A stretch of DNA of 48,099 nucleotides from Oppiella nova (Eukaryota; Arthropoda; Arachnida; Sarcoptiformes; Oppiidae): the NCBI GenBank assembly GCA_905397405.1, contig CAJPVJ010000068.1, forward strand, positions 1 to 48,099, given 5' to 3'. Within the stretch, counting starts at the first letter, position 1; the number at the start of each line of letters is the position of its first letter. Positions 25,788-38,177 of the stretch are shown in pieces. The notes beneath the pieces are model-generated. The model worked only from the letters and a program-made list of their open reading frames with translations, did not search any database and was not told the origin of the DNA. The translations under genes were made by a program, and so were the position numbers.

Positions 25788-25962
25788 ACCGGTGAGTGAG
25801 TGAGTGTTAGGCCCAATAGGCCTCCGGAGGTCAGGGGTCAGCCATTGGGTTTGTATGCGAGAGGTGTAGTGCCGCCGACGCCGCCGCCGGAGCGCCAATC
25901 ATATAAAGTGGTGGCACAGACCGGGCGCACCGGCCTCTCAACGAATGATACCATTGATAACG
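25788..25962 (+). other. G+C-rich island, possible isolated exon (unassigned)
   Basis: A patch of much higher G+C than its AT-rich surroundings. A donor-like CCG/GTGAGT sits at 25791. From 25800 a plus-strand frame stays open, reading RPPEVRGQPLGLYARGV, PPTPPPERQSYKVVAQ and TGRTGLSTNDTIDNDFY. An in-frame TGA lies directly before it, there is no ATG at the start, and the candidate acceptors (ending TTAG or ATAG near 25810-25817) lack a pyrimidine tract. I do not recognise the protein. It could be part of an unrelated gene, a non-coding transcript or a conserved regulatory element. Confidence 0.25.
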
Positions 25963-28900
25963 ACTTTTACATCCATTCCCTTATCGCACCGGTGTTTTTA
26001 TTTCCAATACAGTTATTACTCTTTTTTCATTTAGTGTTCAAAAATGTTATTGTTTGCATTGAATGGTGAGTAAGTTTTTTAATAAATTTTTTTATAATAT
26101 AGCATTTTATGGCAAAATTTTATATAAGTTTTTAATTTGGATGCCATGGCTGGTGGACAGGCGTATCGAAAAATGATTGTCTCTATAAATATGTTTGATT
26201 GCAAGTAAATGAAGACCCATTTTGTGGCTTTCGATAGATTAGAGGCGAAAATAAAATACTTGAGTGTAGTCTTAAAATTGGATTCAAATGTTAAGCTTTT
26301 GGAAAAGTTTATGATAATAATGGCTATTCAGGTTCACAACCTTCACTTTGCTCTCTCTCTCTCTCTCTCTCTCTCTCTAAAAAGTGTCTAAAACTGCGTG
26401 TATTTGACGAATTCGTGGGTCAGTCGGGGGTTCGTTAGCAAAGCCGAGGCATCAGTATTATTGACGAGAGATGTATGAAAAACAAAACTCAACATTCAAT
26501 CGACACAAGCGATCAATAATCGCCAAAAACATATGAAGTCTTACAGAGAATTAACATTTCGTTTGCTGAGAGAGAAGCCGTGTCTCAGGAATACAGTCGT
26601 GAAAAATATCACATATGATTAGGTGTTGTGGTGTCGTTCCCCACATATCTGTGCTGTTGTTTTGTGAGGGCATTACGCCTTTAAGCAGGCGTTGAAATAT
26701 TCAATCTTTGAGAGAGACTTAGAGAGAGAGAGAGAGAGACAGCGAGTGTGGCCTTCGGTCTCACGTAACACAACAACACTTATACGGCTGAACATAATGT
26801 GTGACTTTCAGTCCATATCTCATATCAATATATTTTTCCCAACATTTCAAACATTATTTTTTTGTTTCTAATTCTCCATTACATCCCAAGTCATGCCAAT
26901 GGGTCGCTCCCTATGTATGTAGTGGTGGAACAGGAGAAATGTCATTCAGGTTTAGTTTTAATCCAAACAAATCGCTTTCTTACCCGCGAGAGAGAGAGAG
27001 AGAGAGAGAGAGATTGAGGGTGTCATGACTCACACCAAGACATGAAAGCAGTGGAAATTGCATTGAATAGACTGCCAAGAAAGCGACTGGTGCTCAAACA
27101 TACACACCATTTGAGTGGTGATCGCTGTGGCACTGGTTGGCAGAGGAATGTGTGGTTCGTATTGACTGACTCAACCACCAACCGATTGGTGACCTCTCTC
27201 TCACACACTGGCACTCATATGCGGAGGAATGGTATGCAATATCGCACCACCAAATTGATGTGAACCTCAGATCCTGAGAGCCCTAACGACACACCACACA
27301 ATATACTGCATATTAAAAATTACTGTAAATTTAGTAGTTTTAAATCAAAACCTCTCTCTCTCTCTCTCTCTCTCCCCTACCAGTGCCAGTACTCATCCAC
27401 TCTTCAAATGGTTAATTGAATGACTTGAATGACCCCCACATCTGAAATGAGCCGCAACTCACGACTCGATGAGTTTTCTTAATTATAATAAGACTCCTTA
27501 TGTTCACAAAACTTTCTCTCTCTTTCCTCTTAAGCCATACTCTCATATGACTCGCGAGAATTCATCGCATTTTAAGCCCCAATATTCCCATATATAAAGT
27601 GACCGAAAGATTGGTGTGTCCTTTGGTTTAGTATTTATTCTGTGTTTACATTGCGTTGTGTTTTGTGTGGCTATGAATTGATGGCCGAAGAAGTGGATGA
27701 ATGGCTGTAATTGAGTCGATGAACGCATGGATGAGTTTTGTGCCGGAGTTTGTCAGCGACACTCTTAACGCCAAACCAACTTATATATCATATAATGTTT
27801 AGCCACTTATATGTATAAAACAAATCCCACTCGAAGGACACCCAACCTATCCATACGCTTATAGCCATATCTGGTGGGCACTCGTATATGCAGGACATGA
27901 TGGGTGGTCTGTGCGCCGACACATTTGGCTCTCGCAAGACATGTATATTTGCGATACTCTCCGCAATTTGATACACAAATATGAATTGGATTTACATTCA
28001 CTCCATAGCCTCACTAAACATATCGCAATCCAATCGCATATTGGATACGATAGACACAGCGATAGGGAATGCCATGAATTGATTGCTTAAGGAATCAGTT
28101 TCTTAAACATCGATACCATTAGTAATGAGTTAGATAGTGATGGGATGGAGGGGAGGGTGTAATATATATGGCATTTGCAGTACCAATATATTATGTATAT
28201 ATCATGAGGTCTAGGCTATAGTCTTAAAGGGAGCACACGTTTGTGCCAAACTACAAGTGCCCATCGCTCACAAAGTTTTATTGTCAGCCCATTTGGCTCA
28301 TTGTGCGGACCATTCATTCGCTGCAGGGAACTGACCAGTGCTTCACAAAAAAACGTGTGGCATCTCTACACTACCAGAAACAACATACTGTATATACAGC
28401 GCACTAAAACTGATCCATGGCTAACACACCAGGGTGTCAATCGTGTCTCAAACTCCATACCCACTACCTGTGCTATTCATATATACAGATATATATAAAT
28501 ATACTGTGAATGCTATTCCCGTTTTCACTGCAAATACACTATAAATCATTGAAGAGTTAAACTCAGGCGGAGAAGCGATCACCACTGGCTGGCCAACAGA
28601 CAGACCATCTCTTAGCACAGTTAGCACACACTTTATGTGTATTTATATGTGTGTTGGCTCTCACATACTGTAGTGATGTGGTGGTGCTCCTCACCCCCTG
28701 GTCCCCACCATTCACTGTTGAAGTACTGGTTTGCTTAGCTTATGGTAACAGAAACAGCGGGACTCTAAGGACTGCCACATCTCTCTGCTAACGACTGGCC
28801 CTTTAAATCGCTGATACCTTAGACAGTGATCGGTGGTTATGCCCCGTGAGAGTGATAGCCAGGTATTGTCACATCGTATACCTGTGTGGCTCTGAATACC

Positions 28901-30366
28901 ACAAAAGTGGTGGAAAAACAAATAATTGGATTAGCCTGTTTATCTTAGTATTCATTTTGCTATTCACTGGTAATTGATTCACAAATTTGTTGTTTTAATT
29001 GAATAAATAGTATGCATATTTGATTGCCATTGAATTCATAATTAATTAGTTTCTCTACTGATTAGAAATACTGATAAACCGATAGCTCCTTATCCCAGAC
29101 TTATTGAATAGATGATCGCATTTTTGAGTCACTAATACTAAATTATTCTCATTTTGAGAGATAAAGCCTTCATTTCAAATGCAATCTCTCTCTTGAATTA
29201 TTTCCTCCAAAACTCATTTCTCTCTCGACTTTTCTCTCGTTATAATCCTTTCGAAAATTTTCTAAACAACTAATTAATCAGTTGTTTTGGTTTTGTTATT
29301 CAAATTAACTCTTGATTTTTATACTTCATTTTATCCGCATTTTATTATACATCAAATAAATTTATTATATGATAAATACTCGTATTTTGGAGCAATTTTC
29401 TGGAATCTACTCAACAATTTTTATGCAAAAAACACAACTATTTAATAGTTTTATTCGTTTTTTCGCATTTAATTTACGAAACAAAAAAGGTTTTGAAATT
29501 AAAATATTTCTCAAGAAACACATTTAGAGCCAGTGTTTCCTTAATTTAATTTAAAAGCCAAACTAATAATAAAGAATTGATTTTTTGGTTTTTTGTTAAA
29601 CACTTGATTGTGTCGGAAAAGCTACTGACAGTCCATGAGAGGCAACGGCATAACTGCAATGATTAATAGCCCGGCGCTGTGTTCCTCAGAGCACAGGTGT
29701 CTGCCATAGACCTGTATATAAAAGAGACTAATCGAGTATTTTATGGCAAACAATGATTCAATTGGAGGCAAACCATTACCACCTGAGTTGAGAGATCTTA
29801 TATAGATATTTGGCTCATGTTTTTCTATCCAAAACTAAACAAAAATCAAAATAAAATATCATAAAAACTAATATAAATGTTATAAAACAAGATATTCAGC
29901 AAAATAAATAATAATTCGCAAATATGCACAAAAATAACACCAAATTGTAAACTAGAGTTTTAGTGGACAATCATTTAGAGTGGCATTGGAGTTGATAAAT
30001 GTCAATAGATATTAATGGGAAAGGGATGTGAGTACAGCGTATTGAATAAATTATTTTTGATTTTTATATACATAAGTAAATCTCAATTTACGGCTAATGT
30101 TTGCATCGATTTTGTTGATAAACATTAAATACTTTGTCTACTTATGGTATTGAATACATAATAGCGTTGATAATTAGTCCCTGTTTACAACAAATACGTG
30201 ATTCGACTGTATTTGTAAATTCACTAATGAATAGCAACTTTATTTGAATCATAACTGATTTTATTACAAATAAATTATTAGAAGTGAATTATAATAAGAG
30301 ATTATGTTTTCTCATTGAATTCACGCTTTTATTATTGTATGTATTTCTGAAACAACACATCAAATC
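25963..30366. other. Downstream non-coding region, part 2
   Basis: Contains GA/CT tracts (26350-26378, 26717-26738, 26988-27013, 27351-27374). The section from about 27000 to 28900 is somewhat less AT-rich and carries short ORFs of 60-85 codons (for example 27042-27263 and 28241-28498), but these overlap on both strands and match no family I know. No gene is called. Confidence 0.55.
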
Positions 30367-30494
30367 AATTAACATTAGCACAAAAAGTGCAAATGTTTTG
30401 AAATTATCGTAAATAATGAAAAAAAAACTTTTTTATTATAAAAATATGATTTAATATTGCATTTTATTGTCACGTATTTAAGCAAAAATATCAA
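30367..30494 (+). repeat. 128-bp tandem duplication T1, copy 1
   Basis: Begins AATTAACATTAGCACAAAAA and is followed immediately by a second copy. The only difference I see is one A in the A-run near 30419-30427. Confidence 0.97.
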
Positions 30495-30621
30495 AATTAA
30501 CATTAGCACAAAAAGTGCAAATGTTTTGAAATTATCGTAAATAATGAAAAAAAACTTTTTTATTATAAAAATATGATTTAATATTGCATTTTATTGTCAC
30601 GTATTTAAGCAAAAATATCAA
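30495..30621 (+). repeat. 127-bp tandem duplication T1, copy 2
   Basis: Head-to-tail copy of 30367-30494, one base shorter because its A-run has eight A instead of nine. Neither copy is repeated further. Confidence 0.97.
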
Positions 30622-30956
30622 AAAACTTTTATTTCCTGGATATGACTTAAACATAAAATCATATCATAATTTATATAAAAAACCAAAAATATATCCACTA
30701 TATTTGCAGTTCATATTCAATACACGCTCCCAATTGTGAACAAATTATTGCTAATAAATATTGGATATCAAATCATTCACAAGTAAAATATTTGAGTTTT
30801 TGTAAAATATATTGGTAATTTACCGTGTTGACATAATTGTTTAAAAGCAATACTAAATTTTAGAATTTAAATTTTTATACAAATTTATAATAAACTAAAA
30901 TTAGTAAATGAGAATTTTATGAAATGAACTGTAATGACCGTTGATAATTAGCCTTG

Positions 30957-31084
30957 GTCAATTGCTGGTAATTTATTATTTCTAATGATAATTTCAATGC
31001 CAATTTAATCAACGAAATTTGATATTTCTATTTTCAATTTTATTTTCCATAATTATTTGATTATTATTACTGGAAAATAATTGA
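30957..31084 (+). repeat. 128-bp tandem duplication T2, copy 1
   Basis: Begins GTCAATTGCTGG and is directly followed by an exact second copy. It is unrelated in sequence to the duplication 460 bp upstream but has the same unit length. Confidence 0.97.
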
Positions 31085-31212
31085 GTCAATTGCTGGTAAT
31101 TTATTATTTCTAATGATAATTTCAATGCCAATTTAATCAACGAAATTTGATATTTCTATTTTCAATTTTATTTTCCATAATTATTTGATTATTATTACTG
31201 GAAAATAATTGA
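31085..31212 (+). repeat. 128-bp tandem duplication T2, copy 2
   Basis: Exact head-to-tail copy of 30957-31084, followed by unique sequence beginning TTATAGAC. Confidence 0.97.
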
Positions 31213-32627
31213 TTATAGACAAATGACCGTGTCATAGTGTCATCAAATATCAATTTGAATAGTGTGCCATTCCACTTATTAATCTAGTCATGATGTTTTG
31301 TATAACTAAAACTATTTAGCACTAATAACTTGGAATTAATTTTGGAGTAATAAAGTTACTATTATTTATAGAATTAATTTTTTGAGTGTAATAATATTGT
31401 AAAAATTGTTAGATTTTCTCAGCAAAAAAACTCAAATATAATGAATTATAACTCTCAAAACATAAATATAAAACTTTGTGAAAATAGACCACCGCTACTA
31501 AAATCACTTAAATTGTACATTAAAGTGGATATAAAAAAATATTTTCATGTAATATATCGCATATGCAGGTATGGGGATTATCGCTAATATTTATATAAAT
31601 TTTGTGGACTTAAAAACATGAGATATGAAATTTTAACCCAAAAAAATGTATTTCCTTCTCCAACAAAAATGTAAAGACATTAATAATTCAATGGCAAAGA
31701 AATGTGTGTTTTTTGACAGCGGATCAAGAAATATCTCTTTAACCCATTACCGGGTCGTATAGTATAGCTACGAATAATTAACGATTATTTTTACAACAAA
31801 TATTTTTCCATCACTTCGTATGTGCAGTACATATACAGTAAGAAAAGTTGCAAAAAGTCATAAAAATTTTGTGAAAATTCTCATAAAACCTGAGTCTCCC
31901 AAACGCAACATACCTGTCCACCAGTGAAATAAACGAACTGAGCGTTAGTTTTTTTTGCTTTATAGCCGCCGCCGTTGAGTGTATTTTATAATTAAGGAAA
32001 AGGCAATCAATTTATTTATAATTAATGGCACATAAAATACAGACTCCAAAGCTGTTTGGCGTTACAAAACCCGGCGACTCATGAAACAAACCGAAGGCAT
32101 CGCTAATCAGTAGAAAAGTATATCAAATAACTTATGAACTCATCGATAGATTAAATGAGAAAACATTAACTCTTTTTCAAATCAGCTCCGAAACAGTCGT
32201 TTTCAGGCGAAAAAAAATTGTATTTAAAATCAAATTAAAGTTTTGTTATTTTTGCGCAGATATTGATTGGAGGCGCAAAAAAGTCTCAGTAATTAATGAT
32301 ACATAAAATATTTATACTTTAATTCTTGATTATAATATTTATTTAATCGCTTTTTAGCGCATAATAATGTTTAGTGTTATTTCGCATATTATTAATAAAC
32401 AAAGTTTTGATTTTTAAAATGTTAATGTAATATATTTTATTTTTACGCAAAACTTTAACATCATAACAAAAATCCATATTTATTTAATTAATAATAATTA
32501 ATGAGTTTTAGTTGAGATGCTGTTTGAGATTATCTATCGATGTGTTTGTCTCACATAATCTACACTTTCAGTGTTATTATAGAGCTATTGTGTACTGACT
32601 TTGTGTTTATCAATCAGTTTATTGATT

Positions 32628-32630
<3 letters not shown>
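31213..32630. other. Non-coding interval
   Basis: AT-rich sequence without GA/CT tracts, long ORFs or recognisable elements. I see nothing specific in it. Confidence 0.6.
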
Positions 32631-32668
<38 letters not shown>

Positions 32669-32851
32669 GAGTGGAGTGAATGTGCGGCACATTTGCTGTG
32701 CAGAGGTATTGAGTGAACACTTTTGTGCACACATTTACCAGTGTCTGACCCAAACACACCGTAAATGTCACTTAACTGCATCACACCTTCTCTATCTGCC
32801 CGACCAAACAGTCGTCTCATCACTGAATTCATGCCAAACATCCAACACAGC
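32631..32851 (+). repeat. Inverted duplication P, left arm
   Basis: A (GA)n tract (32631-32665) followed by about 186 bp of unique sequence ending CCAACACAGC. The whole is repeated in inverse orientation at 33166-33375. The arms differ by one substitution and by an apparent 10-base inversion (CACTTTTGTG at 32718-32727). The long ORFs here are read through the repeat and are not genes. Confidence 0.95.
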
Positions 32852-33036
32852 AGCCAATGGCCTCATGTCTGCAATCACTTCAGCCGCCGATCCGCTAGGA
32901 AATGAGTGGCCCATCCATCTCACTCTCCACAGCCTCCCTGTGCTCTCGTAAGCCTTAACTATCTGTTCCAATGCTTTCACAATTCAGGAACTTCTTATAC
33001 TTTCTCTTATTATGCCTTTAGATCTGTTAAGAGAAA

Positions 33037-33039
<3 letters not shown>

Positions 33040-33081
<42 letters not shown>

Positions 33082-33165
33082 TTACATCTAATACTATGTC
33101 TATAGTCTTGAGTGCGAAGAATGTGTTGTATTTGTGGTTCTTTAGGCACAGAAATGGGAACAACA
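33040..33165 (+). repeat. Direct repeat Q, copy 1
   Basis: A (CT)n tract (33040-33077) plus 88 bp of unique sequence ending GGGAACAACA. The same sequence recurs at 33352-33463. At the end of this copy the sequence switches to arm P; at the end of the other it continues into unique DNA. Confidence 0.95.
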
Positions 33166-33375
33166 GCTGTGTTGGATGTTTGGCATGAATTCAGTGATGA
33201 GACGACTGTTTGGTCGGGCAGATAGAGAAGGTGTGATGCAGTTAAGTGACATTTACGGTGTGTTTGGGTCAGACACTGGTAAATGTGTGCACTTTTGTGT
33301 TCACTCAATACCTCTGCACTGCAAATGTGCCGCACATTCACTCCACTCCAGTCTCTCTCTCTCTCTCTCTCTCTC
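33166..33375 (-). repeat. Inverted duplication P, right arm
   Basis: Reverse complement of 32631-32851, 314 bp away, ending in the (CT)n tract 33352-33375. It lies exactly between the two copies of direct repeat Q. Confidence 0.95.
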
Positions 33376-33463
33376 ATTATTACATCTAATACTATGTCTA
33401 TAGTCTTGAGTGCGAAGAATGTGTTGTATTTGTGGTTCTTTAGGCACAGAAATGGGAACAACA
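33352..33463 (+). repeat. Direct repeat Q, copy 2
   Basis: Copy of 33040-33165 with a shorter (CT)n tract. It shares that tract with the end of the right arm of P. Confidence 0.95.
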
Positions 33464-35025
33464 TCTGCACCACAAATACAAATACAAATTGCTTTTGGGA
33501 GTCAGGGATTGCACTGTCAGATAAGGCACTAAACATTTGTGTTGTTGTGTTGCAAATCCATTCTTTAAGACCAATTTATAACACTATATAAATGTATGGA
33601 CACAACAACTGGTGAACTGATCGCCAAAAATACACTTTAGTTTTGGCGGATCCCATGCGACCTACAAATAGACACAATATTTCGCTTTATTATTGGTGTA
33701 TATCTCGAAGACAATTATAGATTAACGTCGAATCCACTGAAATAAATGCAAATTCAGGTGAATCTTATTTGGTTTCTAAGAATGTCACAATAATTGAAGC
33801 AATTTTTTTTGCAAATTTACAATTAAGACATAAAATATTGCTTTTCGTCATAAATTAAATCACTAAACTATTTTAATTGTGATTACGAATTTGAGTAAAG
33901 TACTTATATTACAGAAAACTATTTTACACAAAATAATTTCCACAAAACTCGACAGTTACTACCGTAGTATATTTATACTGTATATTTAATAATGAAATCT
34001 CTATTTATAAAGATTTAATGAAAATATTTCTAATTATAGTAACGACCGAAATGTTGATATGAAAGCAATCGCTTGTGTGTTTGAGACACACTTCAAAGTC
34101 TGCTATACTTTCCGTTTATTAAGATTTTTGTCGATAGAATAGACGGAGAAGAAGAAGAAAATATGTTTGAAATTGATGTCTGAAAACAAATTGGAAGCGC
34201 TTTTGTGTGTATAATATGTAGAGAAACACTAATACAACACAAGATATTTCGTGCTTTGAATAGATTTAAGAGATTTTTGAAAAACTGAAAACAAAACAAT
34301 TTATTCAATGAATGAATGAACGAAACGCCAAAAGAAAGCGTCGGCTTCTCATGAAAGGGCCTATCGATTGCTTCTGTATTTTCTATTGAGACTAATCTTA
34401 GAAAATAATTTCACTCCAAATATAATACGTAAACCTTTTTATGAATTTAATATTCTTATACTTACAGTCGACTTGTGATAAATTAATTTGGATTTAACTT
34501 AATATGACTAAAATTGTTTAGAAAATTACATTATTTGATTAAATCAGCAAAATATTAAAATAATGAAAACAGTATTGAAAAATATTATATTTATTTGTAA
34601 TGGAATATTACAATACTTACAAATATTATGATAAATTTTAGATATAAAATATTTTTAAATATTTAATAATACGTAGTTAATTTTAAACTAATACATCCCG
34701 GTGCCAATAAGTCTTAATACTTAATACTATTTTATCTAATGGTAAGATGTCTTACATTACAATTAGTTTTTGAATGCAAAAAATTCTTGAATGGATATCA
34801 TATCAAACTTTTCAATACATATCTATTAAAACATGAAATACTACACACGAGAGGTGTTTTAGGTTTGCCATTGATTTTTGTTTGATATACACAATGGAAA
34901 GTAAATTTATTTTTCTATTACTCACTGTTTTATATATTTTCAGAATAGAGAAATAAGTTTTTTGTTTAATATGAACGCGAATTTTAAATCTATCTAAATA
35001 TTTGCTGACATTTGGCTGAGTGTTG

Positions 35026-35027
<2 letters not shown>

Positions 35028-35061
<34 letters not shown>
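35028..35061. repeat. (CT)n microsatellite
   Basis: CT tract of 34 bp. Confidence 0.97.
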
Positions 35062-35068
<7 letters not shown>

Positions 35069-36532
35069 ATATAATAAAATATCAAACATTCAACAGAATA
35101 TAACAAAAAACACATGAGATGTATATTATTATTATTATTATTTGTTTCAAAATGCATTGAAAACATTATAAGAAAACAGAATTGAAAATTCATAACCAAT
35201 TTAGCCGATAGTCTGCCAAAAAAGTTCAATTGAAGGGAATTTTTTTCTTGAATGAGACACACAATGGCTATTAAAATAGGCGATCCATTCGTGGGCTGAA
35301 TGTGTGGTGGTGTCTGTGCCCCGAAACTATTGTACGCTACGGTAGGGTATGTACGGGAAGGTTATCTTTATTATTGCCGGTAATACTAATATCAATGGAG
35401 AGGTCATTATTTTATTGAAAAGGTGTGACCAATTATATATCGTTCCCTATTTTCATACTTCAGGTGCCAAACATGAAAAGGATAGACCGGTTCCTACAGG
35501 CGCTACAGTCGAGACTCGTTTATGCGATCTATTAATACACTGTTTAATATATTTGGCGGTAAACTAAATCCCAATCAAATTGGTGTTTTTAATTTACTTT
35601 TAAATGTTACAAATCATTTTAAATCGATATTTAATATTTAATTAGATAATAGTTTTTGTTGTTGTCTTGTAAACTAATTTTAAGATAATATTTTTTGTTG
35701 TTTTATATCAAAGTGAAGTTAATATATAAGTCGAAACTAAACGCTTGTAACGATTTTACTGTAGAAATAGCATTGAGTCGAAAACGTTTGGCACGAATTT
35801 ATTAATAACACTCATGAATGCCCAGAATATTATTGTCTACTATTATAAACCGTGTATAAAGGTATCCAATATTGAGAGAGAGAGAGAGAGAGAGATGGAG
35901 AGAGAGATCATTCAATAATTTACAAATACCTTCATAACTATGGTGTGTATTAAAGTGAGCGCACCGTATGAAAAGCGTCGGCACCCTTAACAATAATTCT
36001 TTGAAAAGTATTGATAAGTTTTTGCCACTGAATTCTCATTATATATATTATATGACTAATTATAATCGGATTTCTGCCTCTCTCTCTCTCTCTCTCTCTC
36101 TCTCGCACACACCATACCATACCTCTCTCATAAACAATTACCGGTGCGGCACAGGTATTAAATAGGAATATAATGAAAATTTGTTATAGTTTTGCCGCTA
36201 ATACCTTCCCTCTTCCTGTAGCTAAACATTTATTCATCTGATCCCTGACCTCAATCTACTCCTAATTTACAGTTCACAACAATAGTGTATTAAATTGTAT
36301 TAAGTTTTTTGGAGTAAAAACTATTTTCTAAATAAAAAAGCTTCATAAATACTAATTTGTTTTAATATAAAATGTGAGATAAGAGTACAATGAATGAGAG
36401 CGCGACGAGAGAGAGAGAGAGAGAGAGGAATGCGCTTTTATGAGCCCTATTTTATACTAACATTCAATAATTATTTATGAAAAACATAATTGAATTTTTT
36501 TACTCATCTCTCACATACACATCACACCATTT

Positions 36533-36533
<1 letters not shown>

Positions 36534-36565
<32 letters not shown>
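36534..36565. repeat. (CT)n microsatellite
   Basis: CT tract of 32 bp, the middle one of four GA/CT tracts within 830 bp (36078-36900). Confidence 0.97.
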
Positions 36566-36568
<3 letters not shown>

Positions 36569-36870
36569 TTCCCTTAAAATATACACTTAAAACCATAACA
36601 TATAAAATGATTTATTATATTTTCTACTGATTTTTTATTATTAAGATAGAGATAGAGAGAGAGGCGATAGAAATAGGCAGAGAAAACACTAATAGTTATT
36701 AACATTTGGCTAAATATGATAGTAATCAGCGGACAGGCATTGCGGCGGTTCTTATAATTACAGAGAGCGTCAGGAGTTTGAGACACAACACAATTTATGA
36801 GTGTAATTATAGATACCTTCTCTCACCATCTCATAGCACTGTATGTTGTGTTGTGGCACAACCATCACAG

Positions 36871-36904
<34 letters not shown>

Positions 36905-38140
36905 ACCTGCAACACTCACACACAGCCACACACTGGCAAAAAAGTGCCGCATTTTTTAGTGTATTGTACCTCCAGTGCCGATTGAGACCGGTATGTACTG
37001 TACGTACGATTGCTACACAATTAACACCATATGAGGCCCCGATTCTGGGCGGTACTCATTGGTTGAGCCCTCAATATAAATGACGACAAAAATGTGAGAA
37101 TTTTGTTGATTTTAACCTTTTTCCTCAACTATTTTATGTGTTGCCTCTCAAAACAAAAGCAACAAAAAAGTGTCTGTTTTTACGAGAAATACATTTTTTA
37201 TTAACCATTTATAATGTTATACAATATATCAGATACTTATTATCGACAATTAATTTATTAATTAATTGTGTTTTAGTTGTTTATAATGTTTTTATTATTA
37301 TTTAGTTCTGATATTTAACTGGTGTATTAATCTCATGCCTATAATTTATAGTTATTTTACAGAAGTTTTATTATTATTTTATTCTTTACCTTTTAATCGC
37401 AAAGTTTTTCCTACAAGAAATTAATTTAAATTTAATGTTCAAAAATATTTTTTTGTTATTTTCGCGACATATTAAAGCAGTTGTTTTACTTTAAGATTAA
37501 TATATTTTATAATAAAAAATTGTAAAAAATTAGTGATTTGTTACGAATTTTTTTTGCAACGAAACTTTAAAGTGAGAATAATATCTGAGAAATTAAATAA
37601 CAAAAATATTGATTAATATTTATATCGCTAGTCGGGAAAAAGTGGCAAATATTTATTGTCGGAATAGTTTTAAATGAGTTTAAAGGCGTTAATACAAATG
37701 AAAAATAAATATCAATTTGATAGAAATAAAAGTAATTAATTAGCCAGGGATAGTTTGACAAATCAAAATATTAGCTACACATAAGCCCACAATTGTCAAA
37801 ATTAATTGCAGTAATAAATGTATTTCCTATTTAAAATACAATTCATAGTATCAATATGTATTAAAGTTATATCAATGTTTTTATTGAAGGTATTCTCAAA
37901 AATTACAATTTATGCTAAATTACAGATGTGTTTGAATGTAAACTTCGGATCGGCTTTTAATTTTGTGCCGCAAAGGGTGTCATTACACACAAACGCCCCC
38001 TACATATGAATCCATAAATACAACAAAACTGTATGTCTCAGCTCTACCGCACTTCATGCCATGAGCCATACCATTGACTATATGCTCCAACAATTGATTC
38101 AAAGACACCGTATAATTCACAAAATTCGTGAAACCATTAT

Positions 38141-38177
38141 AATATCTTATGTATTAAAAGTTAATACATAAGATATT
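38141..38177. repeat. Perfect 17-bp hairpin with 3-nt loop
   Basis: AATATCTTATGTATTAA (38141-38157), loop AAG, then the exact reverse complement at 38161-38177. It lies 20 bp before a (GA)n tract. No T-run or gene end nearby suggests a terminator role. Confidence 0.9.

Noticed and set aside
27042-27263. 73-codon ATG ORF in a less AT-rich patch
   Set aside because: It overlaps an opposite-strand ORF of similar length, and there is no homology or splice context.
33027-33536. 169-codon minus-strand ORF, the second longest in the window
   Set aside because: It runs through Q, P' and Q and two GA/CT tracts; its internal repeats mirror the duplications and no protein family is recognised.
32781-35428. 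T-box half-sites AGGTGTGA (32781-32788 inverted, 33229-33236, 35421-35428) as autoregulatory sites
   Set aside because: Two of the three are copies within duplication P, and about one site is expected by chance, so there is no enrichment.
36706-37083. 125-codon ORF spanning a CT tract
   Set aside because: The tract supplies its openness (Leu-Ser repeats) and it has antisense counterparts; no domain is seen.
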